NCBI RefSeq assembly: GCF_037975245.1
Contig: NC_092569.1
Location: 14,464,501-14,528,500, forward strand
DNA: 64,000 nt
Reading direction: 5' to 3'
Source of the DNA: Apostichopus japonicus
Lineage: Eukaryota > Echinodermata > Holothuroidea > Aspidochirotida > Stichopodidae
Shown: in pieces, positions 21,460 through 34,059 of the stretch
Layout: every line of letters starts with the position of its first letter
How positions within the stretch are numbered: the first letter of the stretch is position 1
The notes under the pieces: model-generated
Told to the model about the DNA's origin: nothing
The model's database searches: none
The model's input: only the letters and a program-made list of their open reading frames with translations
Made by a program: the position numbers and the translations under genes

Positions 21460-21975
21460 CGGTATGACACCTGGCTTCAAACACGCTATCTCAAGAAGGG
21501 AAGCTTGGAAAATGTAAGATTTGGTATGTATGTGAATCATATTGATTATATCCTATATTTTTGGGGTGGATGTCAAAGGGTAAACAGGGTTCAAGTTGTG
21601 AAAACCTTGTAAAAATTACAAGTTCAAGAAAGGAAGCTGAACAGATATCATATTTAGTCTGTAAGTATACCACATGGCTAAAAGAGGCCTTTGTTATTGT
21701 GGAGATTAACAGTGGTCAAATTTTGTAAACCTTTAAAACTTGATATCTCAAGATGAGGAAGCTGGAAGAAATCTCATATTTACTGTAGTATGTATCACAT
21801 TGAGTGAGTACAAGCAGGCTATCAGTGGCCATTTGTGTCAGCATCTGTCATTGTGAATATACTGTTTGTCAATTCTCGCTGTATTACTAAGATCAAGTGT
21901 GTCAGTATGTCCCATTCATATGAAAGGATACTCATGTTGGATCATAGAAACCACAGTCTGGTTTATGCATACATG
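21460..21975 (+). repeat. AGGTCA-type dispersed repeat, copy 2
   Basis: Four diverged units carry ATCTCAAGA-GGGAAGCTTGG, CATATTTAGT-TGTA and TTGTGAAAACCTTGTAAA. The downstream part (GTCATTGTGAAT, TTACTAAGATCAAGTGTGT, ACTCATGTTGGATCAT) matches 55520-55650, so the tail belongs to the same composite element. Confidence 0.75.
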
Positions 21976-22066
21976 CTACTTGACAGCTGTCCTCATATGC
22001 CATTCAAGTATATCAAGGCAAGTAACAACTGGGATATAGTTTCTTTATCTGTGATGCATTATGTAG

Positions 22067-22640
22067 TTGTTGCAACTGAATAAGCGTTTTCGTAGAAAAG
22101 GTCTTGTATCATGTAAGTTAACTAAAATCTCAATTAAAGATGCGGAAGTAGAACGCACTCATCATACAGTATATCTAGGTGTTTGTATTGATGACAAACT
22201 AAGTTTCACTGGTCATATAAGCAGAATACTTAAACGGGTGTACTTCATAGTCTCAACTCTATCGTATATAGTTCCATATTTTCATGTTGATGTAAGGAAA
22301 AGAGTTTTTACTGCCAATATCTTACCACACCTTATATATGCTGTTTCTGCTTGGTATCACTTTTTACTAATTAAAGATAACAAGAGAATTTTTTTTTTTT
22401 TTTAAGTATTGTTCTAGAATTTTTAATATAGATTTTAACTTTCTTATGAGTACTGTAAACAATCCTGCTAAAAATGAGTTCATTAGAAGTGTAAATTGCA
22501 TACAGAGAAATGACAGACATTCTTTGCATACCGAACTTAACTCTCTACTTTGAGAAACTACTAGGTATAATCTGAGAAACAAAGCAATAACACCAAAATT
22601 CAGAATTAATGTGTATAGATAGTTTTATAGTTTATTTATC
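22067..22640 (+). mobile_element. Non-LTR retrotransposon fragment, RT C-terminal part
   Basis: The frame contains HHTVYLGVCIDDKLSFTGHI, then RVFTANILPHLIYAVSAWYH, the thumb region of jockey/CR1-like reverse transcriptases (V-YLGV-ID-LSW--HI, then LPHL-Y---W). A 15-base T tract at 22390 shifts the frame. Beyond it RNDRHSLHTELNSLL and YNLRNKAITPKFRINVY continue the ORF2 C-terminus with a stop between them. The 5' part is missing. Confidence 0.72.
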
Positions 22641-22704
22641 GTGCTGCTATTTACAAAATGGTAATCTGGATAATTTATTGTAGACAGCTGCACTTGTACG
22701 TTTT

Positions 22705-22795
22705 GTATATATATATATGTGTGTATATGTATGCGTGTATGTATGTGTGTATTTATGTATATGTATGTATGTGTATATATGTGTATTTTTATTTT
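22705..22795. repeat. TATG/TGTA microsatellite
   Basis: Mixed TATATG/TGTATG repeats lie about 65 bases past the LINE fragment. Confidence 0.9.
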
Positions 22796-24439
22796 CAGTG
22801 TTGACTGGCCTTGGATGCTCCCCAGTAAAGGATTCAGGTGATTATACTGTTGACTGTGTCAAGACCAAACTTTTAGTGCAAAGAATATTTATTTAATGTC
22901 AAAGGAAAAGGTGGGCCAAATATGTAGACAAAAAGCAAGAGAAATGTTAACTGATACCAAGTTGTGTGAATTGTGTACAAATATGATTTTACTGGCTTCA
23001 GCTTGCATTTCCCAATTAGCCCTAATTGATTTTTTTTTCTGTTCCAACATTGGAACAATAGTCATTGAGATACTTTGACTAACACTAAACAATCTGCTGA
23101 GTGTAGTAGAACTGGTTCTCACACAGCCTCCTTTCCCAGTATTTATGTTAAGCCTGATACTTAGTGTGACCAGCAGCATGTCATTTGAAGGTAGTCTGTA
23201 TAGGCCACAAAGTTGTATTGTGACATCAAGAAGTACTTTCCTTGAGGTCTTTATAAACTCCAAATTTTTCTCAGACATTTTAAAAGAACATGCAAAAGGA
23301 CAGAATGTCCCAGTGAGGTAAATTTCCTACAGGTGGTACAAAAACAGTTTAATAATTTTGACCATCGGTGACCATATTTTAGTATCTGGCATATTTGAAG
23401 CCAATGCAACATAACTTTCAGCTTATTTTTGTTGAAAATAATTGATATAGCTTAGAGGCCTTTATGCCCATTAACAATACATCGTAGCAACAAACGTTTT
23501 TGGTGTTTATCAATACCAGTTGTGCATGGTGAGATATTCGTTTGGAAATACCTTCTAATGAATAATGCACTGCCTGACTGCAGGCAATATATCATGATTC
23601 GATTGTTGACATGTCATGAACACACGAAAACACCCTACACAAACCCTCTGCTCCTATACCATATGATTTTATATTGCTTCCCAAGTACCATTTCCAACCA
23701 GCTAGGCATTGCCCAATCTTAAAATATAGCACATGAAAAGGAATTCCCAAGTATTTTCACCATAGTTAACATTCACAGCCTGTCGATAATTGGATTAACA
23801 ATAGTCTACCTTTAATTGATTGCCTGACCAACAAATACTGCTAGGCTACAACTGTGGACGCCAAAGCATGGTTTACTTTGATTTATGTAACCTTTTTTTC
23901 CCATGTGAATGTCATTTTGTCTTGAGATCCCCAAGATTTCAAAAGTTACTAGATGTGAGGCTATCTGTTATTGTCAATGGTTGTCAAGCATTAGTATTAA
24001 AAGTAGAAGGGAAATTGGATGATTTTTATAAAACAAAGTATTTGAAACAGCTTGTACTAAAAATAAAGAAACAGATACAGTTGTTCTATGTCACAATAGA
24101 CGTAGGATGTTGCACGAGTCTTGCAGCACTTTTGTCATTTTTTAGAAATGTATTTATCTTATGCAGCAGAGAACATGAAGGAGAATTAAATTTGCAATAA
24201 ATTTTAAATTAAATTGATATTTCCATTCATTTGTGTCTGTCCAAATAGTATCATGCAAGAAATCATTAATGACCATATATTTCAGCCGTTCATCATGTAG
24301 CGAAATTGGTCTAAAGTTCCTCTATAAATCCTGCCATTAAGAAATGCAATTAAGATGAAAAGGCATACTCCAAAGAAGCCTTGCTGTCCTGATGTTTTTG
24401 CACTACGTTTCCATACAGAAGAGCTTGTAGGACACATTT
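22796..24439. other. Unassigned; contains dispersed repeat family C copy 1
   Basis: AT-rich. The open frame 23820-24200 has no family resemblance and I do not call it a gene. The only structure found is the repeat at 23185-23430. Confidence 0.4.
23185..23430. repeat. Dispersed repeat family C, copy 1
   Basis: It shares GTCTGTATAGGCCACAAA, AAGTACTTTCCTTGAGGTCT, CTCAGACATTTT, CCCAGTGAGG-AAATTTCCT and GACCATATTTTAGTATCTGG with 34060-34330 in the same order and orientation. There is no coding capacity, and the class is unknown. Confidence 0.75.
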
Positions 24440-24715
24440 ATCCGTGCTATTCTCTCATCCTGTCCGCGCGGACAGAAAATCACCACACACGGACGTTTTT
24501 TCCTAGTTAATAGTGTCCGTCCGGACAGATAATACTGTCCGCCGGACACAATTCCCCCCGAGAAAGTTGTCCTACGGACACAATTCCCGTGGAATAGTGT
24601 CCGTGAGACGCCCGGACACTATTCCCTGTCACACCGGCACTGTTTGCATACTGAAATTCCGGGGAAAGACGGCTGACGGCGATCCGCCGTCGTTTCGCCT
24701 CTGGCAAAATTCAAT
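24440..24715 (-). repeat. GC-rich GTGTCC island, copy 2
   Basis: A CpG-rich array of GTGTCC/GGACAC and CTGTCC/GGACAG words, including the perfect palindrome CTGTCCGCGCGGACAG (24460-24475). It lies in opposite orientation to the copy at 10839-11095. Confidence 0.65.
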
Positions 24716-24843
24716 CTAACTGTACTCTTGCAACTGTTGAGGTTGAAACGGACATACATGTTGTATAGTTATGTACTCTTCACTAAGATGGCTATGATGT
24801 ATTATTTCTGCAGGTGGTCGAGGGGTTGGAGGCTGCCCCTCCC

Positions 24844-25243
24844 CAGTAGCGGAGCTAGAGACATTGGTTGGGGGGGGGGGGCGAGAATGGTCTATAGGGG
24901 CGCTATCGAGACTATCGAAGTGGAGCGCCACCACAGGTTGGCGCGGAGCGTACAGAAATGTTTTGAGTAAAGATACTCCCTAGATCGCTGGAAATGACCC
25001 TTTCCGGGCCTTGCTAATTTGCAGATAAACAAAGAATAAATAGGTGTCATCGCCATTTTGTCAGAAAATTACACCAACAAAATGTGACAAATGTCAATAG
25101 GTGTTTGAGAGCGCAATCAAAAAGTCAATAATCGCGAATAAGTCAAAAGTGGTAAAAAGCTGAAAAGGGCGCCAGCAGTCCATTTGAGTCCGCCAGGGGG
25201 GGGGGCATCCGCCCCCTTTGACTGTATGGACGCTCCGCCACTG
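24844..25243. mobile_element. hAT-type MITE with 8-bp target duplication CCCCTCCC
   Basis: Ends CAGTAGCGGAGC and GCTCCGCCACTG are inverted repeats. Direct repeats CCCCTCCC flank it at 24836-24843 and 25244-25251. The interior GGAGCGCCACCACAGGTTGG links it to 17809-18000. G tracts lie near both ends, and there is no transposase. Confidence 0.87.
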
Positions 25244-25251
25244 CCCCTCCC

Positions 25252-25695
25252 CAGATGTTGCCCTCCGGTTTCAATGCCTTATTATCATTTTGGTAATACC
25301 GAGAGAAAAAAATGACACCGACATTCCAAAAATTACTATAGAAATAACAAAAATCGACGAAGTGTAAGAATGTTACCACCGTCGCAAGTAGCAAACATCA
25401 GCATTAAAAATATAACAAGTGTTTTTTTTTTTCTCTCAGTTTTCTTTTTTAATTTAATTTTTCCCTTTTTGAGTTAACGAACAATCTAGGGTGAGAGCTA
25501 GTGATATTTTATGACCCATAACAGCGCCATAAGTTATGATATGAATATTCAGTATGAATAGTGTGAATAATCAGCACGTTACACGTGAGTGACAGGGCAC
25601 GAGTATTGTTAGAGTAAATAGCTTGTAGCATAGCTTAGCATGTACAAGGAATACGTACAAAGCATACATATCGTACATATCATACATGTGTACAT
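25252..25695. other. Upstream region of the DIPP gene
   Basis: AT-rich with a T tract near 25423. The promoter is presumably here, but I see no convincing core element. Confidence 0.4.
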
Positions 25696-25821
25696 ATGGT
25701 TCCAGGTCGATTACTGCAAGCAAAATCTCGCATGGAATCAAATTGTAAAACGGAATCCGGTGAACATTCTGACTATTATTTTCGCACATTTGAATGGGCA
25801 ACGAACTACATTATTTTAAAT

Positions 25822-25968
25822 ATGTTGGATTTAGTTCACAAGCCAGGGGAGTGTATACTTCAGAGGAAAAAAACAGCAAAATTGGCTTGTAATATTAGGA
25901 CATACTACCCAGATGGATATCGCAAAAGAGCGGCTGGACTTTGTTTTCGTAGCGAATCCAAGAATGAG
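25822..25968 (+). CDS. Diphosphoinositol polyphosphate phosphohydrolase (Nudix, NUDT3/4-like), exon 1
   Basis: DIPPs hydrolyse the beta-phosphate of diphosphoinositol polyphosphates (InsP7, InsP8) and also cleave Ap5A/Ap6A, in the cytoplasm. This exon ends RTYYPDGYRKRAAGLCFRSE then SKNE|GTGAGT, matching the family N-terminus (RTYDGDGYKKRAACLCFR). Exons at 28786, 36987 and 51471 follow in phase and complete the Nudix fold. The usual start methionine, about 14 residues before DGY, is not a Met here (alanine-lysine-leucine region). The nearest in-frame ATGs are 25822 (A at -3, chosen), 25732 and 25696. The open frame begins at 25639, so the protein has an N-terminal extension of 25 or more residues, or an upstream exon supplies the start. 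Confidence 0.8.
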
Positions 25969-28785
25969 GTGAGTCGCCTATTTAGGCTACTGTCTCCACG
26001 ACTGACCTTCCAATCCCTAGCCTGGGTCTAAGACAAGATTCAAATGTTTTTTAGCGTTCAAATTGCCCTTGTCCTACGGTGATCATGTTTGATATTGAAA
26101 GGATGCATTTCTAATGCTATCGTGTTTCCATTCCGGGAAACACGGTAACACTTTCTTCTCTATCATGGTTAGGCAGGAAAGCCTGGCCTATGCTTATGCA
26201 GTAATGTCCTATGCTTACAACTTAAATTATACTCGGGTATTGGATACTACTGACCTACTGTAGGCCCAACAATGTTACTAACTGTTATGCTTGTAGCCTA
26301 ATAGGTATAGTCAGCTCTAGGTACCCATATGATCTAGTCTAGACTGAACTTTACTTCTTAACCGTCTGGACGGATAAATGACCAGTAGTAGTACTGTAGT
26401 GGTTGGGATGCCAGGAGGGGTCGCTGGTGGTTGTATACTGCCAGTGCCAGGTGAATTTGGTCCACCACAGCATTCCCTTCAAGATGAAATTCTATTAAGT
26501 TAGGCCTAATATGCTGTTACACTTACAGTAGTCTAGTTGTATTTTTGGGCCTACAGCAAGTAACAGCATGATGTTACCACCACACAGGTTTATTTCTTTT
26601 AACATTTAGGCCTAGGCTATATAGGGCCTAGGCTAGGCCCTATGACTGTGAGGATTGGACTTCTTTTTGCACAGTGGGCTTGGGTGCCCCCAAAGCATGA
26701 AACCTCATAGATTTAGAAATTCTAAAGCCTACTAAGGCTAGGCCTAATTATTGTTACAAGGATCTACACATATAAACTACAGTAGTCTACTGTAAGCCCT
26801 AAATTTGATGACTCGAGGTAATACAGTACTGTATGTACAACTATTAACAGGCCCATTGACTTACACACTAAATCACAAAAGTAATGTGGTCTCTAAGTCT
26901 GGATAGGAGTTCTCACAAGCTAAACACTACCCATCACTGGATAGCTGACAAGTTGGCCATTCGTGGCATCATCAATTTCCCATTTCTTGATGATGCAGAT
27001 ATTTGCTATGAGAGGCTGAAGTTTTTGTCACTTGTAAACAAACCTCTTTACTTTTACAATAGCAGTAAATCATTTTTGTAGGCTGCTCCTGGGAGGCCTG
27101 AAGGGGTCTAAAAGTGCCTCAATTGAACCAATCATTGCACCACATGTACTTCCATTAATGCTCTTCAACATACAAGCCACAAAAAGACAAAACCTTATTG
27201 ATAACATATCAAAAAAGATGTTATCCTGGTGCTTTATGGCATTTTTCCTGCAGATGGATTGATAAAGACTCTCATAGGAGTATGCCACCTCGAGTGAGCC
27301 CCCACTTCCCTGTCTGTTATTTCTTTATTCTTTTGCACAGTATGTTTCATGATTTATAGGGGAGGTCGACTCGAAACAACAATATGTTTTCATCCAAACC
27401 CAATTATTAATTGAGTGATTTGACTGAACTTCTCACTTAATAATTGGGCAGGATATTAACTAAAAATTAGAAAAGAAAAACATGAATTGTAATGCCAATT
27501 TTTTTCTCTAGGTTTGTTTCCTTCACACTCTCAGCTTTATTCTTCCCATTTTTCCTCCCTTATTCTAGAATTTTGATCACAAACAAGTTTGAGGTCTTCT
27601 ACAAAACACACCTCATTTTGCAACTTATACGGTCAAGGTACTGCACATATATGTACAGTAGGTCAAACCATTTGTAGATAAAGTGCCCAAAACATGAGAA
27701 ATGTATGCAAATCACAAGAAAAGTAACAATTTTAGTAAGCACTGCATGTTATGAGTGTAGCTCTACTGTAGGTTAGTTCCAAAATGTTTGCATTTTCCTA
27801 ACACTTTTTTAGGAAATTTTTAGGAAGGCTATTGAACGTTAAGATATTTCATTTGAAACCTGCAGTAAGAAAAGGGGCCATTCATGCTAAATATCAATTT
27901 AATTACAATGAGTACAACAAGCCAAATCATCACCGTTGTAAACGTACTGTATGTAGTACAGTATGGTGGAAACAGTGATACAGTAAAAGCAAATTTCTAC
28001 ATATTTAGACATACATATTTCGACAAGTTGCAGAAAATTGGTGCCAAATTCTGTATAATATGTATATTAACTAAGTCTACGTTGCTGTCTTTTAACACCT
28101 TCATGTGCAATATATACTGTACTGTAGCCAACACTGTGGAGATTGGGAGGAAACATTTTCTGAGTTATTTTTTTATGGACAACATTTTTATATTGTACAT
28201 ATTTTTAGTTGCAGCTGTTTACCCTTGGCAGCTGATGCTTTGATTGTTTTCAGTGCAGGGATAGCTTCATACTGAGATCTCTGGTGGTTTCCTGTTTAGT
28301 GGCTCTAGTCTAGGTGTATATATTGAGACAGTAGTTTTGTGGTGGCATTGTGGATTTGTGGGTAGTAACTTAAGGTTACAACTTACGTATATTGATAGGT
28401 CATAGTTGAATATGGAAATTATTGTTTTTTTTTTGGGGGGGGGGGGAAGTAAGTCTATGATGATTTTTTGTTTTTTGTATGGTACAGCAAATGCCCTTTA
28501 AAGTATGGTATTTGAAATATTAATGATTGGCTAGGATTCTGAGCAATACCATACTGCAAGTATGTGCATGTGATTTGATTGATATGTAGTAAATACTGTA
28601 GTACTACATACAGTGTGTGTGCTGTAGCATCTGCCCAGCTGCCTGGGTACATGTATGTATTAGAATACACTTTAGAGTATAATATACAGTACATTATATA
28701 TAAAATTAAATTAAAATATTTTGATATATGAACAGTATCCGTATCCTTTTATTTTGCTTTTTTGTTTGCTTTGTGTTTTACCCAG
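25969..28785 (+). other. DIPP intron 1
   Basis: Contains the second family-A MITE, TAGGCCTA-rich sequence near 26490-26650, many TACTGTA/TACAGTA words and a T8G12 tract near 28425-28446. No additional exon was recognised. Confidence 0.6.
26811..27295. mobile_element. MITE-like element, family A, copy 2
   Basis: Left end ACTCGAGGTAATAC and right end GTATGCCACCTCGAGT are imperfect inverted repeats. The interior matches 1137-1536 and includes about 85 bp near the left side that the first copy lacks. Confidence 0.6.
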
Positions 28786-28896
28786 GTATTACTAGTGTCC
28801 AGCAGTAGATCATCTAATGCATGGGTCATTCCAGGGGGCGGCTTAGAGCCGAACGAAGATTCCAGCTGTGCAGCGGTACGGGAGCTTCTAGAAGAA
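28786..28896 (+). CDS. DIPP exon 2, first part of the Nudix box
   Basis: It follows TTTTACCCAG and reads VLLVSSSRSSNAWVIPGGGL, then EPNEDSSCAAVRELLEE, ending at GAAGAA|GTAAGT. GGG plus the box G-x5-E-x7-RELLEE occupies 28837-28896, with the conserved catalytic glutamates present. The last residues (AGV) come from exon 3. It is 37 whole codons, phase 0 at both ends. Confidence 0.95.
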
Positions 28897-31822
28897 GTAA
28901 GTCAAACGTGAATGTCAAAGCACACATTAACAGTACAGTACTGTAGGACACAGTCATGCAGGGCTCCGCAGTTAGGTTAAGTTTATATACTGTACGTGGT
29001 ACGTGTGTGGGCCAGATCAAAACATTGGTTGATCGAGCTAAGAGCCAGATAGGCCTTTTAACTTTACAAACTTGAGAAATGGGCAGAATTGGAATTGGAA
29101 TATGGAACAATGTAATATCAAACCATGTACCATCTAGGCCTGTACAGGTGTACAGCATTTATTGTACTTCTTAAATTTACACAACTCTTTTTCATTTTTA
29201 AGAAAGAATTTTGTACAAGATAATAGGTATGAGACACAGCCTAAGGCCCTAACTCAGTTTAGAACTTAAGTGGACAGTGTACAGCGGTATATTAATTCTA
29301 CATAGAAACAAAGTTACTGCAATTGCAGTTTGTTGACTTTGAGCCTTCCCTTAAGAACAAACATTTTAATTATGTAGGCCTACAGCTATTAACTTAGGCC
29401 TACAGTTCTAATCCTTTACTGTCTTTAAATTCTTAACAACCTTTTGTAAACAATGTTGCAATGTTTGTACTTTAGATAAAAGCCTCAACAAAAGTGTTCA
29501 CAAATAATCTGATTGCTGTTTACTGTGTCCGTTGCTGTCAAAAACAATCTAACAGAACAAACAGGGTATGTCAACCCCATTTTCCAACTTTACTGTGACC
29601 CTCAAATCAGTTTACAACTTTTGGCATGCTATCATACAGTAGGTAACAATACTAATGACCCAACAGCTATAATTACAGTATGTTCTTGAGAGTGTGTGTA
29701 CATTAATTTTCTTTAATAGTGTGACATCATTCTTCTTCAGTACATCCTTCTGTAGGAAAATCAAATGCTGTGTAAGGGAATAACTTGTCCAGTAGTGTAT
29801 CGCATACATCTCAATATCACGCAAACCTTGGCAAATTGTAACACAGATCGTGGGGGAGACCTCATAAAGGCTCATATCAGTTTCTTATTCACTAGAATTG
29901 CATAAATTTGTACAATTTTTCCATATTTAATGAGAAGAAATTTGTCAGTAAAACTCATAAACCCTGAAGAACTGGCACTGAATAAAAAGAGATGCTTCAA
30001 TATAAATTATTCCATTGCTGATACTGTATACATGTACTATATAGTCATTCAGGATAGAAGCCTGGTGTGTACAACACATGTTATTCATTAAAATGGCATA
30101 TTGGTATCATAGAGCAGTATGTACAGTAAACAGGTACATGTTATACAGTATGTACTGTACCATCTACAGGTTGTAGAACAAGCCTACATAGACCTCAATG
30201 TTGTCTATATATAGACATAGCCATCTTCATGTTAATAGTGCACAACTTGATTGGAACATAAATTTATGCCCCTTAAATTCTCATTCCAGTAATGAAAAAA
30301 TCAAATTTACAGTACTTAACCCACCAGATTTAGTCTCATTTCTCTCAAATTAAATGCTCGTTCTGCCGAGATGGATCATTCGCATTGCCTCGGACTGCCA
30401 GTCTGCCCGACATTTAATAACAGTACGTACAGGATCGAAGGGTTGTACCCCCGCCTGTAGGACATTATTAATGTCAGCTATTTTTAGCGCCTCTCTATAT
30501 TTTATTGAAGAGCCGTGCTTGTAGCTCATTGAGGATAGCTCTTGGATCTGTCAATGTGACATTCCAGCTCAGTGGATCTCATTTTTAATGAAAATTTAGA
30601 GTCCATGATGTTAAAGAAGAAGTTGTCAATCAGCCATGTTACCCTGGCATTAAGACAGGTCGTGCTGGTTGATGACAGTGTGTCGCCCCTGTACGTCGCT
30701 TTGATTCGTTTCTGCTCGTAAAACTAAAACGTGCAGTTACTGTATAAATTACAAGAATGTTAATTGCTGGGATATGGTGTATACCGTACAGTAGTGGGGC
30801 TGCAGGATCCCGTAGAATTAAATTGTCATTTATAAAATACTGAACTGTCGTTGATGTTCACAAAAAGAGCTAAAGCTCTATATACAGTATACTGTTCGGC
30901 ACATCCATATCAGTTTGACCCATTTCGCAAACATTTTGCGATGCGATACAGGGTCAATTATTCCCATCTGAGTAGTGATGCCTACCGTACAGTACAGTAC
31001 ATCATTATTACAACATTTGTGTGCAATTTCATACGTGTGCAGCTCTTAGAAGTGGCTTCCACTTCTATACATTTGTTATTGTTGTCTTGTGACTCTCCGC
31101 CACGCCATGTCACAAAATGATGAAACTTTGATTTATTTTTCCAATGTTCGTTGACAGAATTGTTTAGCTAGCAGATTAATAGTTGACAACTTTAGTGAAA
31201 CATAAACAGTTTCTTGGGACTGTAACGCCTTCTTTCAGTTTCAAGTACAGTATACAGTATAAATAATGTCATATTCACACTGTGGTAGGGTGTATTTACC
31301 AAAGTCACTTTGAATCATGGATGTTTTCGTGAACTTTTGGACTCTGCTCTAGTAACCTTCCATGTACAGTAACTACATTACAGGTAAATAACACTAAGTG
31401 GCTCATACATCTATACACTTTTCAATATATCTGTGTATCATATTTCAATAGAGCTCTCTAAATTCTTGATTTAATCTTTGTACTGACTGATGTAATGTTT
31501 ATCATCATCATGAGGGGATCATAACAGGGAGGGCAAAGGTTTTGTAAATTACATTGCATAAATACATCCTCCAGTGAATACAGTACTGTACAGTATTTAC
31601 TTTATACATTGGGTGATCCGTGCAGTCTCAGTGGCGTTCTGAGAAAGCCTAGGGTTAGTAAACTTAGCTATATTTTGAAGTGCCAATTGTGGTAACATTT
31701 TGTTACTTTTCAGTTACAATATTTACTGTAAAAGTTAAATTACAATGTTACATATTCAATCGCCGTGTGCAGATATGTAGTGTTGTAGTTCAACTGCCGA
31801 CGTCAGATTTATCATTTAACAG

Positions 31823-32366
31823 TAGGGTGCTCCAGATCAGATCCCCTGAAAGTTATCAGAGTTCTAATCATCTCTCCATGGGGTAAACTAATGCATTGAT
31901 CCGGACACATTTACACTTTTATCGTACTCTGATACGTCCCCAGCTTTTCACCGGATGTTGATAAAAATTCGGATTGGAAATGTGTCATGCGCAGCCGTGT
32001 ATCGCGTAGTACATATACTCCAAAACTTTTGTTGTCATGGTTGCATAGCCTTAGGGTGGCAAAACTCTATGCACGGCCCACACACACTCAATCTACATAG
32101 GAATTAGCACAATCATGATACAGGACTGGAATTTCACTCGAGAATGCATGTGACGTAATGAGGGACATCTCGGCGCACTGTTGATGCGGGAGTGTTTACA
32201 TTGCAAAATTGATCTCGACATTCGGATCAGATCTTGGTCTATGCCAGCATCAAAATAGGAGGATCAGATCCGGATCTGAAGTGGGTTTACACTACAGCCG
32301 TGATCTCGACGTCAGGATCAGATGACGACATCGATATCTGATGTAGATCTAGTGTAAAAGCACCCT
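31823..32366. mobile_element. Putative TIR element with GGATCAGATC repeats
   Basis: The left end AGGGTGCTCCAGATCAGATC and right end AGTGTAAAAGCACCCT share inverted AGGGTGCT. The interior repeats GATCTCGAC-T-GGATCAGAT and TTTACACT several times. It resembles MITEs whose ends read AGGGTGCTTTTACACT. TTAA lies near both ends, but the left spacing is irregular. Confidence 0.5.
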
Positions 32367-34059
32367 TAATCACATACAGAACAATAACATACAGAACGTA
32401 CCATACACGTTACCGTTTAGTTTCAAGTCAGCCACTTAACCTCCATTTCATTTTAAATTATAAAACCAGAGTACTACAGTCCGAGTGACTAGTCACCCTA
32501 ATAAATGACAGTAAATAGAAATGGGATTTTAGTGTCAAATAGCAACTACAAATTAATCATGGCCACTGCTACTCTAAGGTCAATGCTCCTTGAAAGTCAT
32601 ATGAGCTTCAAATTGTAACAATGTATTTTAGGTGCGACATCTTGCCAAAAACTTGCAGGTTGTGCTATGTGCATGAATTTAGTACCCTGTGGTTTAGTAT
32701 GTATATCTGTACAGTTGTACACAGTAATATTTTGATTTCTGAGCACAATACTGTGTGGCATGCATTCATATTATTTTTCTACCCTCATGGTACTAATTAG
32801 TTATAAACAGTGTTTAGAGAGCCCTATATATACATGTACCTGTACATAATGAAAAGAAAAAATTCTGTTTTTTTTTATATTTTGTTTTGTCAATTTTCTT
32901 TCTTTGTATAGCTCTAGTTCTGCTTTCTGGATGAAATGTGAAGGATATTTAAGTGAATGCACATTGTGTAAATAAACGATAATTTTGCAAATTGTGCATT
33001 CTCAACTAAATGTGTGGAATTACAATAATTTTGCAAAGTTTGCATTCTCAACAAACCTTCATGAGTAGGATGAAAACGTTGAAACAGTTTTACTGTACAT
33101 AGACCTTCGTCAGTGTCTCAGCTAATAAGAACGAGCAGCAGTATGAAGAAAGGAGTTGAATTAATCAATTTCTTCTCTCTTGCGGCAGTGTCTGTAGCCC
33201 AGACTCTGACACTGGTTTGAGAATAGTAGGGGTAGAGGGAGGGGGGAGGGAGGGAGAGAGAGATGAAAGAAGCCAATAGTCCCATTTTCCCCTCCCATAG
33301 TGTCTGGGACCTGTGTACAATTTTTTTTTTTTTTTAACCTCTGACTTTGCCATACTGTACCTTGTTATAACTTGTAAATGGTAAACATTTGTCTCTGGAC
33401 ATCTGCCTTTGTTAGTTTAGGTACTGACCAGGTATGTGTATTCAGTACTGCCCAGTACATGTTGATGTAGAGCTCAAAACAAACGGACTGTTATACAGTA
33501 GGTAGATATGCAAGCAAATTTGATTCAAGCAAAGGTCAGCTATAATGGTTGACATAACAGTCAAAATCACAACAAGCGTCACAACCTCTTGTACTGTACA
33601 AGCAACTTGGCCTGAGTCACACCTTCATCACAGTGCACTTTGTACTTTACAAACTTAAGACATGCAATATGTTACTTTAAAGGGTGTGAAGACTCCAGCA
33701 AAAGGAAATGCAATCTGACCTAGTTTCGAATGAGGTGTAACAGAAGTGTTAGACACCACCATCAATCCCAGAAAATACACACACAGCTTGCTACTGTCGG
33801 TAATTAGACACTAGTGCACAGTCAGTACATGCAGCTAGGGTCAATACCAACAGCACAGTGTACATATAATAGCAGCGATGGACATCTCAGGTCTAGATAA
33901 AAGATAACAAGGTATCACGTTTCATTACTGTACCCATTTTGTAGGGACACGAACAAAACGTCACTTGCAAGCAATGGAAAGTTAGCTTTTTCAGATGAAC
34001 GCACACGGTTTGGGGCGAGTCTTCAATGCCTTTAAGACAGGCAGTATATGTTACCTTAA

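Noticed and set aside
23820-24200. 126-codon + strand open frame
   Set aside because: It has no ATG at its start, no recognisable domain, strongly AT-driven composition and no conservation evidence.
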